Shown here piece after piece: positions 16,098-24,814 of a stretch of DNA of 64,000 nucleotides (within the stretch, counting starts at the first letter, position 1; every line of letters begins with the position of its first letter). The DNA is from Streptomyces violaceoruber (GTDB lineage: Bacteria; Actinomycetota; Actinomycetes; Streptomycetales; Streptomycetaceae). The notes beneath the pieces were generated by a model. That model saw only the letters and a list, made by a program, of their open reading frames with translations. It made no database searches and had not been told where the DNA came from. Position numbers and translations under genes: made by a program. The stretch covers positions 29,432 to 93,431 of the forward strand of contig JODI01000033.1 of assembly GCA_000720805.1 (NCBI GenBank), written 5' to 3'.

Positions 16098-17279
16098 ATG
16101 GCAGGTCACACAGCTTCGGGGGCGGTACGTGCGGGGCGTGCCCTGGTCGGCACCGCCGCACTGGCCCTCACGGTCTTCACGTCGCTCACCGCCGCTCCGG
16201 CCGGAACCGGCGCCGGAGCCCCTGCGGATTCCGGCTCGTTGCGCGGGTCCGAGTGGGCGCTGAACGCACTCAGGGCCGATCAGGCCTGGCGGACCACCAA
16301 AGGTCACGGCGTGACGGTCGCGGTGATAGGCACCGGTGTCGACGCCACCCATCCCGACCTCAGGGGCCGCGTCGTCAAGGGCTCCGACGTCGGCGACGGC
16401 TCGACCGTCGACGGCCGGCGCGACCAGGGCGCCGCGGAGGTCCAGGGCACCCACCAGGCGGGCATCATCGCCGGCACCGGCCGCAACTACCGCGGCGACG
16501 GCCTGCACGGGCTCGCCCCGGAAGCGCGCATCCTTCCGTTCCGGGTCTTCCGCAACGACAAGGCCCTGACCGCGGCCACCGCGAGGGCCATCATGAACGC
16601 CGCCCGCCAGGGCGCCCAGGTCATCGACGTCACCGTCTCGACCCCCCAGGCCAGCGACGACCTGAAGACAGCGGTCGACTACGCGTCCCAGCAGGGGTCC
16701 CTGGTCGTGGCCGGCGCGGGTGACACCGGGCGGACCGGGAACGCGGCGAGCTATCCGGCCGCCTTTCCGCGGGTCCTGTCGGTGGCCGCCACCGACAAGA
16801 AGGGCAGTGTCTGGCCCGACTCCCACCACGGCAAGGACGTGGACCTGGCCGCGCCGGGCGTGGACATCCTGACCACCGCGCGCAACGACGGCTACTGGAC
16901 CGGCTCCGGCACCGGGTACGCCGCCGGCTGGGTGGCCGCCTCCGCGGCGCTGCTGCGTGCCGAGCACCCGAAGTGGACGGTCGGTAAGGTCACTCGGGAA
17001 CTGACCGAGACGGCCACCCACAACTCGGGCAGCTGGGACCCCCGCTACGGCTTCGGCATCGTCGCCTCAGCGGCGGCCTTGGCGGGCCACGACCACTCGC
17101 CCGCCGCGAGCGGGAAGCCGGCCAACCAGGCGGTGGACGCCTCGGACCGCACCGCCTTCCGCTCCTCCGACACCGGACCGACACTGGTGGTCGCGGTGGT
17201 GATGGGGGGACTCATCGTGCTGGCCGTCCCCGCATGGTTCCTGATCCGACGCAGCGTCACCCCGTCGGACGACGACTGA
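16098..17279 (+). CDS. Subtilisin-fold (S8) protein lacking catalytic Asp and Ser
   Basis: A 393-residue exported protein with a signal peptide (1-36), an S8 domain (about 47-330) and a C-terminal membrane helix (about 365-385, 'LIVLAVPAWFLIRR'), the layout of mycosin-type membrane-anchored subtilisins. The expected catalytic Asp of 'VxDTGVD' is Gly at 78 ('AVIGTGVDATHPDL'). His119 remains ('GTHQAGIIAG'). The oxyanion Asn is Asp at 209 ('AGAGDTG'), and the GTS nucleophile is 'GTG' with Gly at 273. The fold is otherwise well kept, so this looks like a maintained pseudoprotease rather than a decayed gene. It is divergent from the glycan operon. Confidence 0.9.
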   Translation: MAGHTASGAVRAGRALVGTAALALTVFTSLTAAPAGTGAGAPADSGSLRGSEWALNALRADQAWRTTKGHGVTVAVIGTGVDATHPDLRGRVVKGSDVGDGSTVDGRRDQGAAEVQGTHQAGIIAGTGRNYRGDGLHGLAPEARILPFRVFRNDKALTAATARAIMNAARQGAQVIDVTVSTPQASDDLKTAVDYASQQGSLVVAGAGDTGRTGNAASYPAAFPRVLSVAATDKKGSVWPDSHHGKDVDLAAPGVDILTTARNDGYWTGSGTGYAAGWVAASAALLRAEHPKWTVGKVTRELTETATHNSGSWDPRYGFGIVASAAALAGHDHSPAASGKPANQAVDASDRTAFRSSDTGPTLVVAVVMGGLIVLAVPAWFLIRRSVTPSDDD

Positions 17280-17310
17280 CGGCGGGCCGATCGAACGAAT
17301 CGTTCCCGAG

Positions 17311-17344
17311 CGCGCGCCCCGAGGCACCGGCCCCGGGGCGCGCG
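17311..17344 (+). terminator. Terminator hairpin after the S8-like gene
   Basis: CGCGCGCCCCG at 17311-17321 pairs with CGGGGCGCGCG at 17334-17344 across a 12-base loop, 31 bases after the stop. There is no T-run, as usual in Streptomyces. Confidence 0.7.
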
Positions 17345-17369
17345 CCTTCGCGCCGCGGCGGAATCGACT

Positions 17370-17381
17370 GACAACGTTGTC
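17370..17381. promoter_or_regulatory. LacI-type operator-like palindrome with no adjacent gene
   Basis: GACAACGTTGTC is a perfect 12-bp palindrome with the central CG typical of LacI-family operators. The context is CTGACAACGTTGTCGTA. No LacI gene and no nearby downstream gene start exist, so this may be the relic of a lost promoter. Confidence 0.4.
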
Positions 17382-17630
17382 GTACGCTCTCGGGCGGTCG
17401 CCACCGCGGTGGCCGACGCCCCGGGCCTCCCCGGCCGGCAGGCCGGCACCACCGGTCCTCCCGCCCTGCCGACCTCGCCTTTGCGTGTCGGCACCCGCCC
17501 GTGCACCGTCCCGGACGCCCCGCCTGCCCTGTGAGTGCGTGAAGACCCCGCGACTCCCGAGAGGTTCACCCGGGGCATCGGCCGAGCAGGGGCGCGGGTG
17601 GTTCTCGCGCCAGACGCCCTCGCTCGCGCC

Positions 17631-17702
17631 GACCGCCTCAGTACGACTGACCGCCTCAGTACGACCTACCGCTTCAGCGCGACCGACCGCCTCCGCCACG
17701 CC
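17631..17702. repeat. 18-bp tandem repeat, 4 units
   Basis: Units of 18 bp start at 17631, 17649, 17667 and 17685; the first two are GACCGCCTCAGTACGAC followed by T or C, and the later two diverge. A 9-bp sub-period is visible. The array is intergenic. Confidence 0.85.
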
Positions 17703-17991
17703 ACCGCCCCCGGTGCGCGGACGGTGCCGTCGCGGCCGTCGCGGCCCGGGATGAGCACGCTCGCGAAGACCGAGAGGTCAGGGCGGGCCCGGACGGATAC
17801 GGCGGGACTGACACGACCACCCGCACCGCGTCCCTGGTGCCGGCGCCTGCCTCCGGGGCAAGCCCCTCGCCAGACCGACGGCCGCCCGGCGGACGCAGGT
17901 CTCCTCGACGCGCGGCACGCCTGCCCGCTCGCCCGATGACACGGATCCGCGCGCCCGCGCCTCTATCAACCCGACATAAGGAATATAAGTA

Positions 17992-18049
17992 ACCAAACGG
18001 CCGAATTCGGGCTACCTCAATTGAGGTAGCCCGAATTCGGCCGTTTGGT
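17992..18049. repeat. Perfect 58-bp palindrome without a loop
   Basis: Bases 17992-18020 are the exact reverse complement of 18021-18049; the centre is TCAATTGA. Each 29-base arm contains an EcoRI-type GAATTC and a GGGCTACC segment. It lies 97 bases before the receiver gene. It could be a bidirectional terminator, a large operator, or an assembly/library fold-back artefact. Confidence 0.9.
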
Positions 18050-18146
18050 GTGCATGGAATTCGGTCGCTCGTACGGCGATTCGATCTCGACTCCATTTCT
18101 AATCTCGTGGGCATGGCAGCAAAAACCCCGAAGGAGTCCGCCGCCC

Positions 18147-18488
18147 ATGAAAAAAGTTCTCATCGTGGAGTCTCACCCGCAGGTGCGAGCGGCTCTGGCC
18201 GATCTCGTGGAGGACGAGCCCGGATGTGAACTCGTGGGCGCCGTGGCCGCCGCAGCCGAGGCGATATCGCTCGTCAGCGACGTGAGCCCGGATGTGGTGC
18301 TGGTCGACGCGGACACGCCGGACCGGCTGTCCCACCAGCTCGGCGAACTCTTTCCGCTGGCTTTGCTCGTCCTTCTCACAGCCGTGAGCGAAACGCCGAG
18401 AAAGTGCCCGGAATCGTCGGCGAAAACACCTCCCGTCTGCATTCTAAAGACCGCCGCACCCGAATTTCTCAGGAGTATCAGCGCATGA
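18147..18488 (+). CDS. Stand-alone receiver domain, atypical
   Basis: A 113-residue single receiver domain with no output domain. D54 in 'VVLVDADTPDR' is the phospho-acceptor position and 'CILKTAAPEF' keeps the conserved Lys. The usual acidic pair after strand 1 is reduced to 'VESHP', so Mg2+ binding may be weak. The ATG at 18147 has AAGGAG before it. The stop overlaps the GH5 start by ATGA. No kinase is next to it. It may act as a phosphate sink or as a protein-binding switch. Confidence 0.8.
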   Translation: MKKVLIVESHPQVRAALADLVEDEPGCELVGAVAAAAEAISLVSDVSPDVVLVDADTPDRLSHQLGELFPLALLVLLTAVSETPRKCPESSAKTPPVCILKTAAPEFLRSISA

Positions 18489-19750
18489 ATTCCCCCATGG
18501 AAAACCACACCGACCGCACGATGTCCGCGCCCGAAAAGAAGCGTGGTATCAGCCGACGCCGACTGGTGCTCGGTGCCGCGGGAGCGGCCGTCGCGGTCGC
18601 CTCGGTCGGTGGTGCCGTGACCGCGCTCACGGTGAATTCGGCCGACGCCTCCGACAAGAGCAGCGCCGTGCACGGCCCCCTGCACACCGACGGGGGCGAC
18701 ATCGTGGACGCGAACGGCAAGAAGACGGTCCTGACCGGCGTCAACTGGTTCGGTTCCGAGACCGGCACGTTCGCGCCGCACGGCCTGTGGAAGCGCAACC
18801 TCGACTCCATGGTCGAGCAGATGGTCGACACCGGGTTCAACACGCTCCGGCTGCCGTACTCCAACGAACTGTTCGACGCGGGCAGCAAGCCGAACGGCAT
18901 CGACTACAAGCTGAACCCCGAGCTCAAGGGCCTCAACGGTCTCCAGATCATGGACAAGGTCGTCAAGAGCGCCACCAAGCACGGGATGATGGTCATCCTC
19001 GACCAGCACCGGCCGGACCAGTACGGCCAGAGCGAGCTCTGGTACACCCAGAATCTCTCCGAGAGCAAGTGGCTGTCCGACTGGAAGATGCTGGCCGAAC
19101 GCTACAAGGACAACGACAGGGTCATCGGCGCCGACCTGCACAACGAGCCGCGCGGCCAGGCCACCTGGGGCGACGGCAATCCCAAGACCGACTGGAAGAT
19201 GGCCGCCGAGAAGGCCGGCAACACGATCCACTCGGTCAACAAGAACTGGCTGGTCTTCGTCGAGGGCAACGACAAGTACAAGAACGAGTCGACCTGGTGG
19301 GGCGGCGAGCTGCGGGGCGCCAAGGAGCACCCGGTCAAGCTCAAGGAAGCCGACAAGGTCGTGTACTCCGCCCACGACTACGGCCCCGGCGTCTACAACC
19401 AGAACTGGTTCATGGACAAGACCTTCCCCAACAACATGCCCGCCTTCTGGGACAAGCACTGGGGCTACCTGAAGAAGAACAACACCGCCCCCATACTGGT
19501 CGGTGAGTTCGGCGGCAAGAAGAGTGCGGGCAACAGCACCGAGGCCGTCTGGCAGAAGAGCCTGATGCAGTACATGAAGAAGAACGGCATCAGCTACACG
19601 TACTGGTGCTGGAACCCCGACTCCGGCGACACCGGCGGCGTCCTCAAGAACGACTGGAAGACCCTGGACCCGGGCAAGAAGGCGCTGGTGTCCATGTACC
19701 AGGCGCCAATGGGCCAGGCCAAGAAGGATGCCGGCAACACATCGAAGTGA
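18485..19750 (+). CDS. Tat-exported GH5 endoglucanase
   Basis: A 421-residue secreted family 5 glycoside hydrolase. The twin-arginine signal is 'GISRRRLVLGAAGAAVAVA', with a cut probably before residue 50. In the barrel, 'VIGADLHNEPRG' supplies the acid/base glutamate and 'PILVGEFGGK' the nucleophile; 'LTGVNWFGSETG' is the first strand. No carbohydrate-binding module is present. It probably cuts beta-1,4-glucan. The start overlaps the receiver gene by ATGA. Its closeness to a QxxRW synthase locus suggests a role in trimming a self-made glycan, although cellulose foraging is equally possible. Confidence 0.93.
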   Translation: MNSPMENHTDRTMSAPEKKRGISRRRLVLGAAGAAVAVASVGGAVTALTVNSADASDKSSAVHGPLHTDGGDIVDANGKKTVLTGVNWFGSETGTFAPHGLWKRNLDSMVEQMVDTGFNTLRLPYSNELFDAGSKPNGIDYKLNPELKGLNGLQIMDKVVKSATKHGMMVILDQHRPDQYGQSELWYTQNLSESKWLSDWKMLAERYKDNDRVIGADLHNEPRGQATWGDGNPKTDWKMAAEKAGNTIHSVNKNWLVFVEGNDKYKNESTWWGGELRGAKEHPVKLKEADKVVYSAHDYGPGVYNQNWFMDKTFPNNMPAFWDKHWGYLKKNNTAPILVGEFGGKKSAGNSTEAVWQKSLMQYMKKNGISYTYWCWNPDSGDTGGVLKNDWKTLDPGKKALVSMYQAPMGQAKKDAGNTSK

Positions 19751-19829
19751 CCCATAAGGGTCGGTGAGGGCTGAGAGGTCGCGGACAACCGTCCGCGGCC
19801 TCTTCGCCGTATGCGGCGGCATGCGTCCG

Positions 19830-20070
19830 CCGGTCGCCCAGGCCGCGTCGACCGGCCCGAGGTGCCTGAGGGCCCGCGGGACGCCGCCCGACGGTTTCTG
19901 TCCCACCGAGTCCGCCGTCTCCGCCGGCAGCCCGATGTCGTCGGCGGACCGGTCGGCGTACCCGGCGGCGCGCTCGAAGACCTCCCGCGCGTCTGGGCAA
20001 CCTCCCCCGTCAGGGCGAGCGCGTGGGCGAGCCAGCAGGCGCACGTCAGGAAGCTCGCGCCCGGCGGTGA
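19830..20070 (-). pseudogene. GH15 glucoamylase-like C-terminal remnant, frameshifted
   Basis: Between the GH5 stop and the kinase stop the minus strand encodes 'SFLTCACWLAHALALTGEV' in one frame, then near 19990 shifts to a second frame giving 'REVFERAAGYADRS', 'DIGLPAE' and 'RALRHLGPVDAAWA'. These pieces, in that order, match the end of GH15 alpha-glucosidase/trehalase-type proteins, where 'GLLAEE' and 'FPQALSHLGLVNAA' are usual. No upstream part of the gene remains, so this is a decayed 3' fragment. Confidence 0.65.
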
Positions 20071-20114
20071 CCGGCAGGAGCCACCCGCACGGCGCGGTCA
20101 CGGTCCGTCGGCGG

Positions 20115-22336
20115 TCATCCGGCGTACGGGCCGTCCGGCGTCGTCCGCGCCGGGACTGTGGCCCGGATCCGGGTCCCATGGCCGGGACGGCTGTCCACCG
20201 CCAGGGTGCCGCCCGCCTCCCGCGCCCGCTCCCGCATGGAGCGCAGGCCCAGGTGGCCGGGGAAGGAGCTGCCGCTGTCGAAGCCGACGCCGTCGTCCGT
20301 GACCACGAGCGTGACGGTCTCGGGCGTGGTGCACAGGCGCAGCAGGACATGCCGCGCCGCCGCGTGCTTGACGACGTTGTGCAGCGCTTCCTGGGCGATC
20401 CGGTACAGCGCGTGCTTGACCTCCGGTGCCGCGTTCGGCTCTGCCGAGAGCCTGGCCTCGGTCACGAGGCCGTGCCGGACGCGCATCTGGTCCAGGTAGC
20501 GGGTCAGCGCGGCGACCAGCCCCTCCGTCTCCAGTGACTCGGGGCTGAGCCGGCAGAGGATCGACCGGACCTCGTCCAGCCCCGCGTCGGCCAGCCGCAG
20601 CACAGAGGCGATCGGCCGGCGCGCGCCCGCGCCCTCGGGGCCGAGGAGTTCCCGGGCCGTACACGCGTTCAGGGCGATGCCGTACAGGGTCGGGCACAGG
20701 GAGTCGTGCAGCTCGCGGGCCAGGCGCCGCCGCTCCTCACGCGCCGCCTGCTCCCGGGCCACCCCCCACAGCCGCTGCGCCTCCACGGCGGCGACGGCCC
20801 TGACCGTGAGGGCCTGGAGCGCCCCGAGGTCCTCGCCACCAGGCTGCCGCCCGCGGGGGAACCGGCAGCACAGTGCGCCGACCGCCTCCGCACGGCACAA
20901 GAGCGGCAGGGCAACCAGCAGGTCCCCGGAAGGCGGGGGCGGTGGCCTTCGGGGACGAGCGACTTCCGGGACGGACCCTGGGTCCCGCCCGGCGGCCGTG
21001 TCCTTGCGCTGCCCGTCGTACTGGCTCTGCCCGTCCTTGGTCTGCCGGCCCTTGCTCTGCCCGTAGCCGTTGCTCTCCCCGTCGCCCTTGCCCTCCCCGT
21101 CGTCCCTGCCGCCCTCGTCCTCCCTGCCGCCCTCGTCCTCCCCGTCGCCCTCGTCCTCCCCGCCGCCCCTGATCACCGGGGCCACCGCCGTGATCGCCTC
21201 CATCGCCACTCGCGCGGGACGGGCGACGGACCGCTCCGCCGGGTCGCAGGGCAGCGGCCCGACACCACCGTGGCCGCCTGCCGGGCGCAGACCTGCCTCC
21301 GGTTCGAGCAGGTAGACCTCGCAGCACACGGCGCCGGTGCGGGTGACCGCCTCGGCGGCCACGGAGTTCAATGCCTGCCGCACGGCGTCCTGCCCGCCCG
21401 CAGACCGACGGCCCGGCCCGTCCAGATCCTCGTCGGCCCGCGCCTGCTCGACCGCCAGCCCGACCGACCCGGTGAAGGGCTCCACGATCCGCAGGTTCTC
21501 CGGCGTGAAGCAGCGCCCGCCCCGCCGGTTCGCCACCTCCAGCAGCCCGACGACCCGGTCGCGGACCGTCAAAGGCACGTACAGGACCGATTCCAGCCCG
21601 GCGCCGCGCAGCGCCGCACGCAGCTTCGACGGCTCGTGGTCGGTGTCGGAGACGATCCGCGGGCGTCCGGTGCGGACCACCTCGTTCGCCAGCTCCGACT
21701 CCCCCGGCATCAACAGACCGCGTGCGGCCGTGGCCCCGACGCCGTCCACGGCGCACACGGTGAGTGTGTCGCCCCAGTCCAGTGCCAGCAGCCGGACCGC
21801 CTCGGCACCGACGGACTGTCGCACTCGGCGCGCAGCCAGCGCCAGCACGTGGGGGCCGGGGCGGCCCTCGACCACGCTCCGGGTGACCTCGGCGAGCGCC
21901 CGCTGCCACCGCTCGTACCGCCAGCGTGCGCTCAGGTCGCGGATGACGACGCAGTAGCCCGTCAGGCGTCCGTGCGCGTCCCGGGTCGCCGTGATCTCGG
22001 TCTCTGCCCACAGACGCGATCCGTCCGAGCGGACCCGCCAGGCGCATTCACGGTGCGTACCGAGGCCGGCGGCCGCGTCCAACGCGCGGGCCGCCGCGCC
22101 CGACGCCACGTCCTCGGGCGGGTAGACGAGCGAGACATGCCGCCCGACGAGGTCGGCCGCGCCGTGACCGTCCAGCAGGGCGGCACCCACGCCGACGCTC
22201 AGTACCAGCCCCTGGGAATCCAGCACGAGGAGCGCCTCCGCGACGGCTTCTCCCTGCGGCGGCCGACCGCTGTCACCCCTCTCGCCGTGGGGCGTCCTTG
22301 CTGACGCTTCCGGGGGTGCGGGGGACGTCAGGTCGG

Positions 22337-22340
<4 letters not shown>
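20115..22340 (-). CDS. PAS-GAF-GAF histidine kinase with acidic insert
   Basis: A 741-residue soluble NarL-type kinase: PAS at about 25-140, GAF at about 155-300, a second GAF at about 330-540, then the dimerisation helix with the histidine in 'RRRLARELHDSLCPTLYGIA' and a C-terminal HATPase ('VVTDDGVGFDSGSSF'). The second GAF is split by about 75 residues of Gly/Asp/Glu/Lys/Gln low-complexity sequence (about 388-465). I start at the GTG at 22340, which overlaps the response regulator stop by GTGA. It is therefore co-translated with its partner. Confidence 0.92.
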
Positions 22341-23017
<677 letters not shown>

Positions 23018-23211
23018 TGGTGATCTCCGTTGTCGAGCACCGGCTCGCGGCGCCCCCACGGCTTCCCGCAGCAGGCACCCCGCGGCCGACGCGATCGGCA
23101 TCGCCCCAGGCGTTCATTCCGCCGACACAGGTCCGTAGGGAACATTGCGGGGCATTCACGTCATACCGGGAACCCGCGGCGGTCCGCGCTCATTCCATAT
23201 CCTGGGGTGGA

Positions 23212-23273
23212 AAGCCATCCTGGGACGGACAGCGGCCCTGGCGAGGAAAGCGATCGTGGGACGGAAAGCGACT
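23212..23273. repeat. 18-bp degenerate tandem repeat, about 3.4 units
   Basis: Units of the type AAGCNATCNTGGGACGGA repeat at 18-bp spacing, with 9-bp half-units (AAGCGATCG / TGGGACGGA). In one frame they encode KPSWDG, QRPWRG, KRSWDG, but no ribosome site or gene context supports translation. Confidence 0.7.
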
Positions 23274-23509
23274 GTCCTCACGGCGGACCTCACGCACCGC
23301 GACGCGGTCGTACAGGGCGGGGCTCCAGCGCTGCCGCACCCGGGCGAGACGGTATGGCCGTCGGCCCAGTCGCCCCCTCCGGTCCGCCGCGTTCACGGGC
23401 CGCCGGCATTCCGGCGAACGCGGCCGCCGGAACCGGCCGGGGCGCGGGATCGGCAACCGGCCGCGAGCGGAGCCCCGTGATCCATACGGCCGCACACTCG
23501 ACGAACGGT

Positions 23510-23640
23510 TCACAGCAAGGCCGGCAGCACCAGGGTCCCTGCCACCCAGCCGCCCAGGGCGTCGCTGAACCAGTGGAAGCCCGGGCAGACGGAGGTGAGA
23601 CCGAGATCGAACGGCCCACACGGACGGGAAACCCGGCTCG
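23510..23640 (-). pseudogene. Remnant of a PAP2-type phosphatase C-terminus
   Basis: The minus strand ends with 'FHWFSDALGGWVAGTLVL' and a TGA at 23512-23510. That is the last catalytic block of membrane PAP2 phosphatases, the His and Asp of H-x-x-x-D followed by the final membrane helix. The KxxxxxxRP and SGH blocks are not found upstream, so only the last 40 or so residues survive. No start or ribosome site is seen. Confidence 0.5.
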
Positions 23641-23774
23641 AGTCACCCGGAATTCCCCTTTCGTCACATATGTTGCGAGCCGTCGCCCCTTTCGATCACC
23701 CGATGTCGGAGCGCAGAGGTGCTCGTGCGAACCGGGAGCACGCACGCGGTCGTTGCGGCGCGACGCCGGTTGGG

Positions 23775-24080
23775 TCAGGTTCCGCCGAGACGGGCCGCCT
23801 CGTCGCCCGCCTCTGCCGGTCCGGTGGTGAGCAAGTCGGCGCCGAATGCGCGCAGGCGGGCCATGGCGGCCTCGTCCGGCACCTCCTGACGGGCCAGCGA
23901 GTTCTTGATCTCCCGGTAGACGGCGATCTCGACTCCGCAGCGGCGGCAGCCCTCCCCATGGACGGCCACCCGCTGCGCGGTGACCTCGTCGACCTCACCG
24001 TCCAGGCACGCCTGGAGTACCCGTGCCACATCCCTGCAGGTCATCCGGCGGTGTGCCCCACCGCCCCGGCGCCCGATCAC
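23775..24080 (-). CDS. Zinc-binding anti-sigma factor (zf-HC2)
   Basis: A 101-residue ZAS-type anti-sigma protein: 'VAVHGEGCRRCG' supplies the H-x3-C-x2-C zinc motif, preceded by 'CRDVARVLQACLDGEVDE', the usual first helix. There is no membrane segment, so it would act on its sigma factor in the cytoplasm, perhaps sensing thiol redox state. The GTG at 24080 overlaps the sigma factor stop by GTGA, the standard layout for a cognate pair. Confidence 0.88.
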   Translation of the reverse strand: MIGRRGGGAHRRMTCRDVARVLQACLDGEVDEVTAQRVAVHGEGCRRCGVEIAVYREIKNSLARQEVPDEAAMARLRAFGADLLTTGPAEAGDEAARLGGT

Positions 24081-24631
24081 ATCCTGCTCCTCTTCGGTCT
24101 CGGCGCGAGTCCGGCCGCCGCCAACTGGGTCCTTATCCACTTGCGGGCCCGGTGCAGCCGGCTCATGACGGTCCCCTCCGGCACCTCCAGTACCTCGGCG
24201 GCCTCCGCGTAACTGAGCCCGCCGATGTCCACGAGGCGCACGACCCGCTGGTGCTTGTCCGGCAGGGCGGCCAGCGCTGCGCGGACCACCTCGTCGAAGT
24301 CCTCGTCGACCACCGCCTCCTCCGGCGAGGCCACCGTGTCGGCCCCCGCCAGCCGGTCCAGGTCGGTGTCCGGGTCGGCGAGAAGGTAGGGCCTGCGGCG
24401 GCGGTGCCGGTTGATCTCGGCGCGCCGCATGATGGTCAGCAGCCAGGCTCGGGGATGCTCGCCGTCAAACCGGTCGATCGCCTTGTAAGCGCGCAGCAGC
24501 GTGTCCTGCACCAGGTCCTCGGCGTCGGCGGGCTGCGCGGTCAGCGTCATCGCCACCCTCAGCAGCACCTCCACCTCGGGCAGCACGAACTCCGCGAACG
24601 CCTTGTCCCGCACCTCCGACGGCTGCGCCAT
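24077..24631 (-). CDS. ECF sigma factor
   Basis: A 184-residue ECF sigma factor. Region 2 at about 15-85 includes 'PADAEDLVQDTLLRAYKAI' and 'HPRAWLLTIMRRAEINRHRR'; region 4 at about 120-170 includes 'LPDKHQRVVRLVDIGGLSY' and 'EVPEGTVMSRLHRARK'. The ATG at 24631 has GGGAG five bases before it. It sits between two related anti-sigma-like genes and overlaps the downstream one. Its regulon cannot be read here; SigR/RpoE-like oxidative-stress groups have similar partners. Confidence 0.93.
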   Translation of the reverse strand: MAQPSEVRDKAFAEFVLPEVEVLLRVAMTLTAQPADAEDLVQDTLLRAYKAIDRFDGEHPRAWLLTIMRRAEINRHRRRRPYLLADPDTDLDRLAGADTVASPEEAVVDEDFDEVVRAALAALPDKHQRVVRLVDIGGLSYAEAAEVLEVPEGTVMSRLHRARKWIRTQLAAAGLAPRPKRSRM

Positions 24632-24814
24632 TGTGTCTCCCAGGGGCTGGAAAACCCTCCGGACCAATCGGAGCATTCGATGCAATGTCCCGCATCTTGG
24701 CGAGGGTTGCCCGCGCATGCCGCATCAGAAGGACGACGGACAGCTTTCCTCCCCCGCGACCGGCCCGTGCGGGTTCCCATCCCCAAGGCCGGATCAGACT
24801 GTGGGCAGTGCCGC

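Larger units (their letters stand above)
17280..18146. other. Long intergenic region, 867 bases
   Basis: No convincing gene on either strand. It holds, in order, a terminator hairpin (17311-17344), an isolated LacI-type palindrome (17370-17381), an 18-bp tandem array (17631-17702), an AT-richer stretch (about 17960-17992) and a perfect 58-bp palindrome (17992-18049) just upstream of the receiver/endoglucanase pair. Confidence 0.6.
23018..23774. other. Intergenic region with a repeat and a gene relic
   Basis: In this 757-base stretch the six-frame open readings are chance products of high GC. It contains an 18-bp array (23212-23273) and a short PAP2-like relic (23510-23640). No promoter motif stands out. 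Confidence 0.55.

Noticed and set aside
17280..18146. Several open frames of 70-150 codons
   Set aside because: Codon bias is poor, no ribosome sites are present and the frames cross the palindrome and the tandem repeat.
23020..23830. Plus-strand open frames of 110-266 codons
   Set aside because: They arise from high GC, include 18-bp repeats and overlap the anti-sigma gene; no family features seen.
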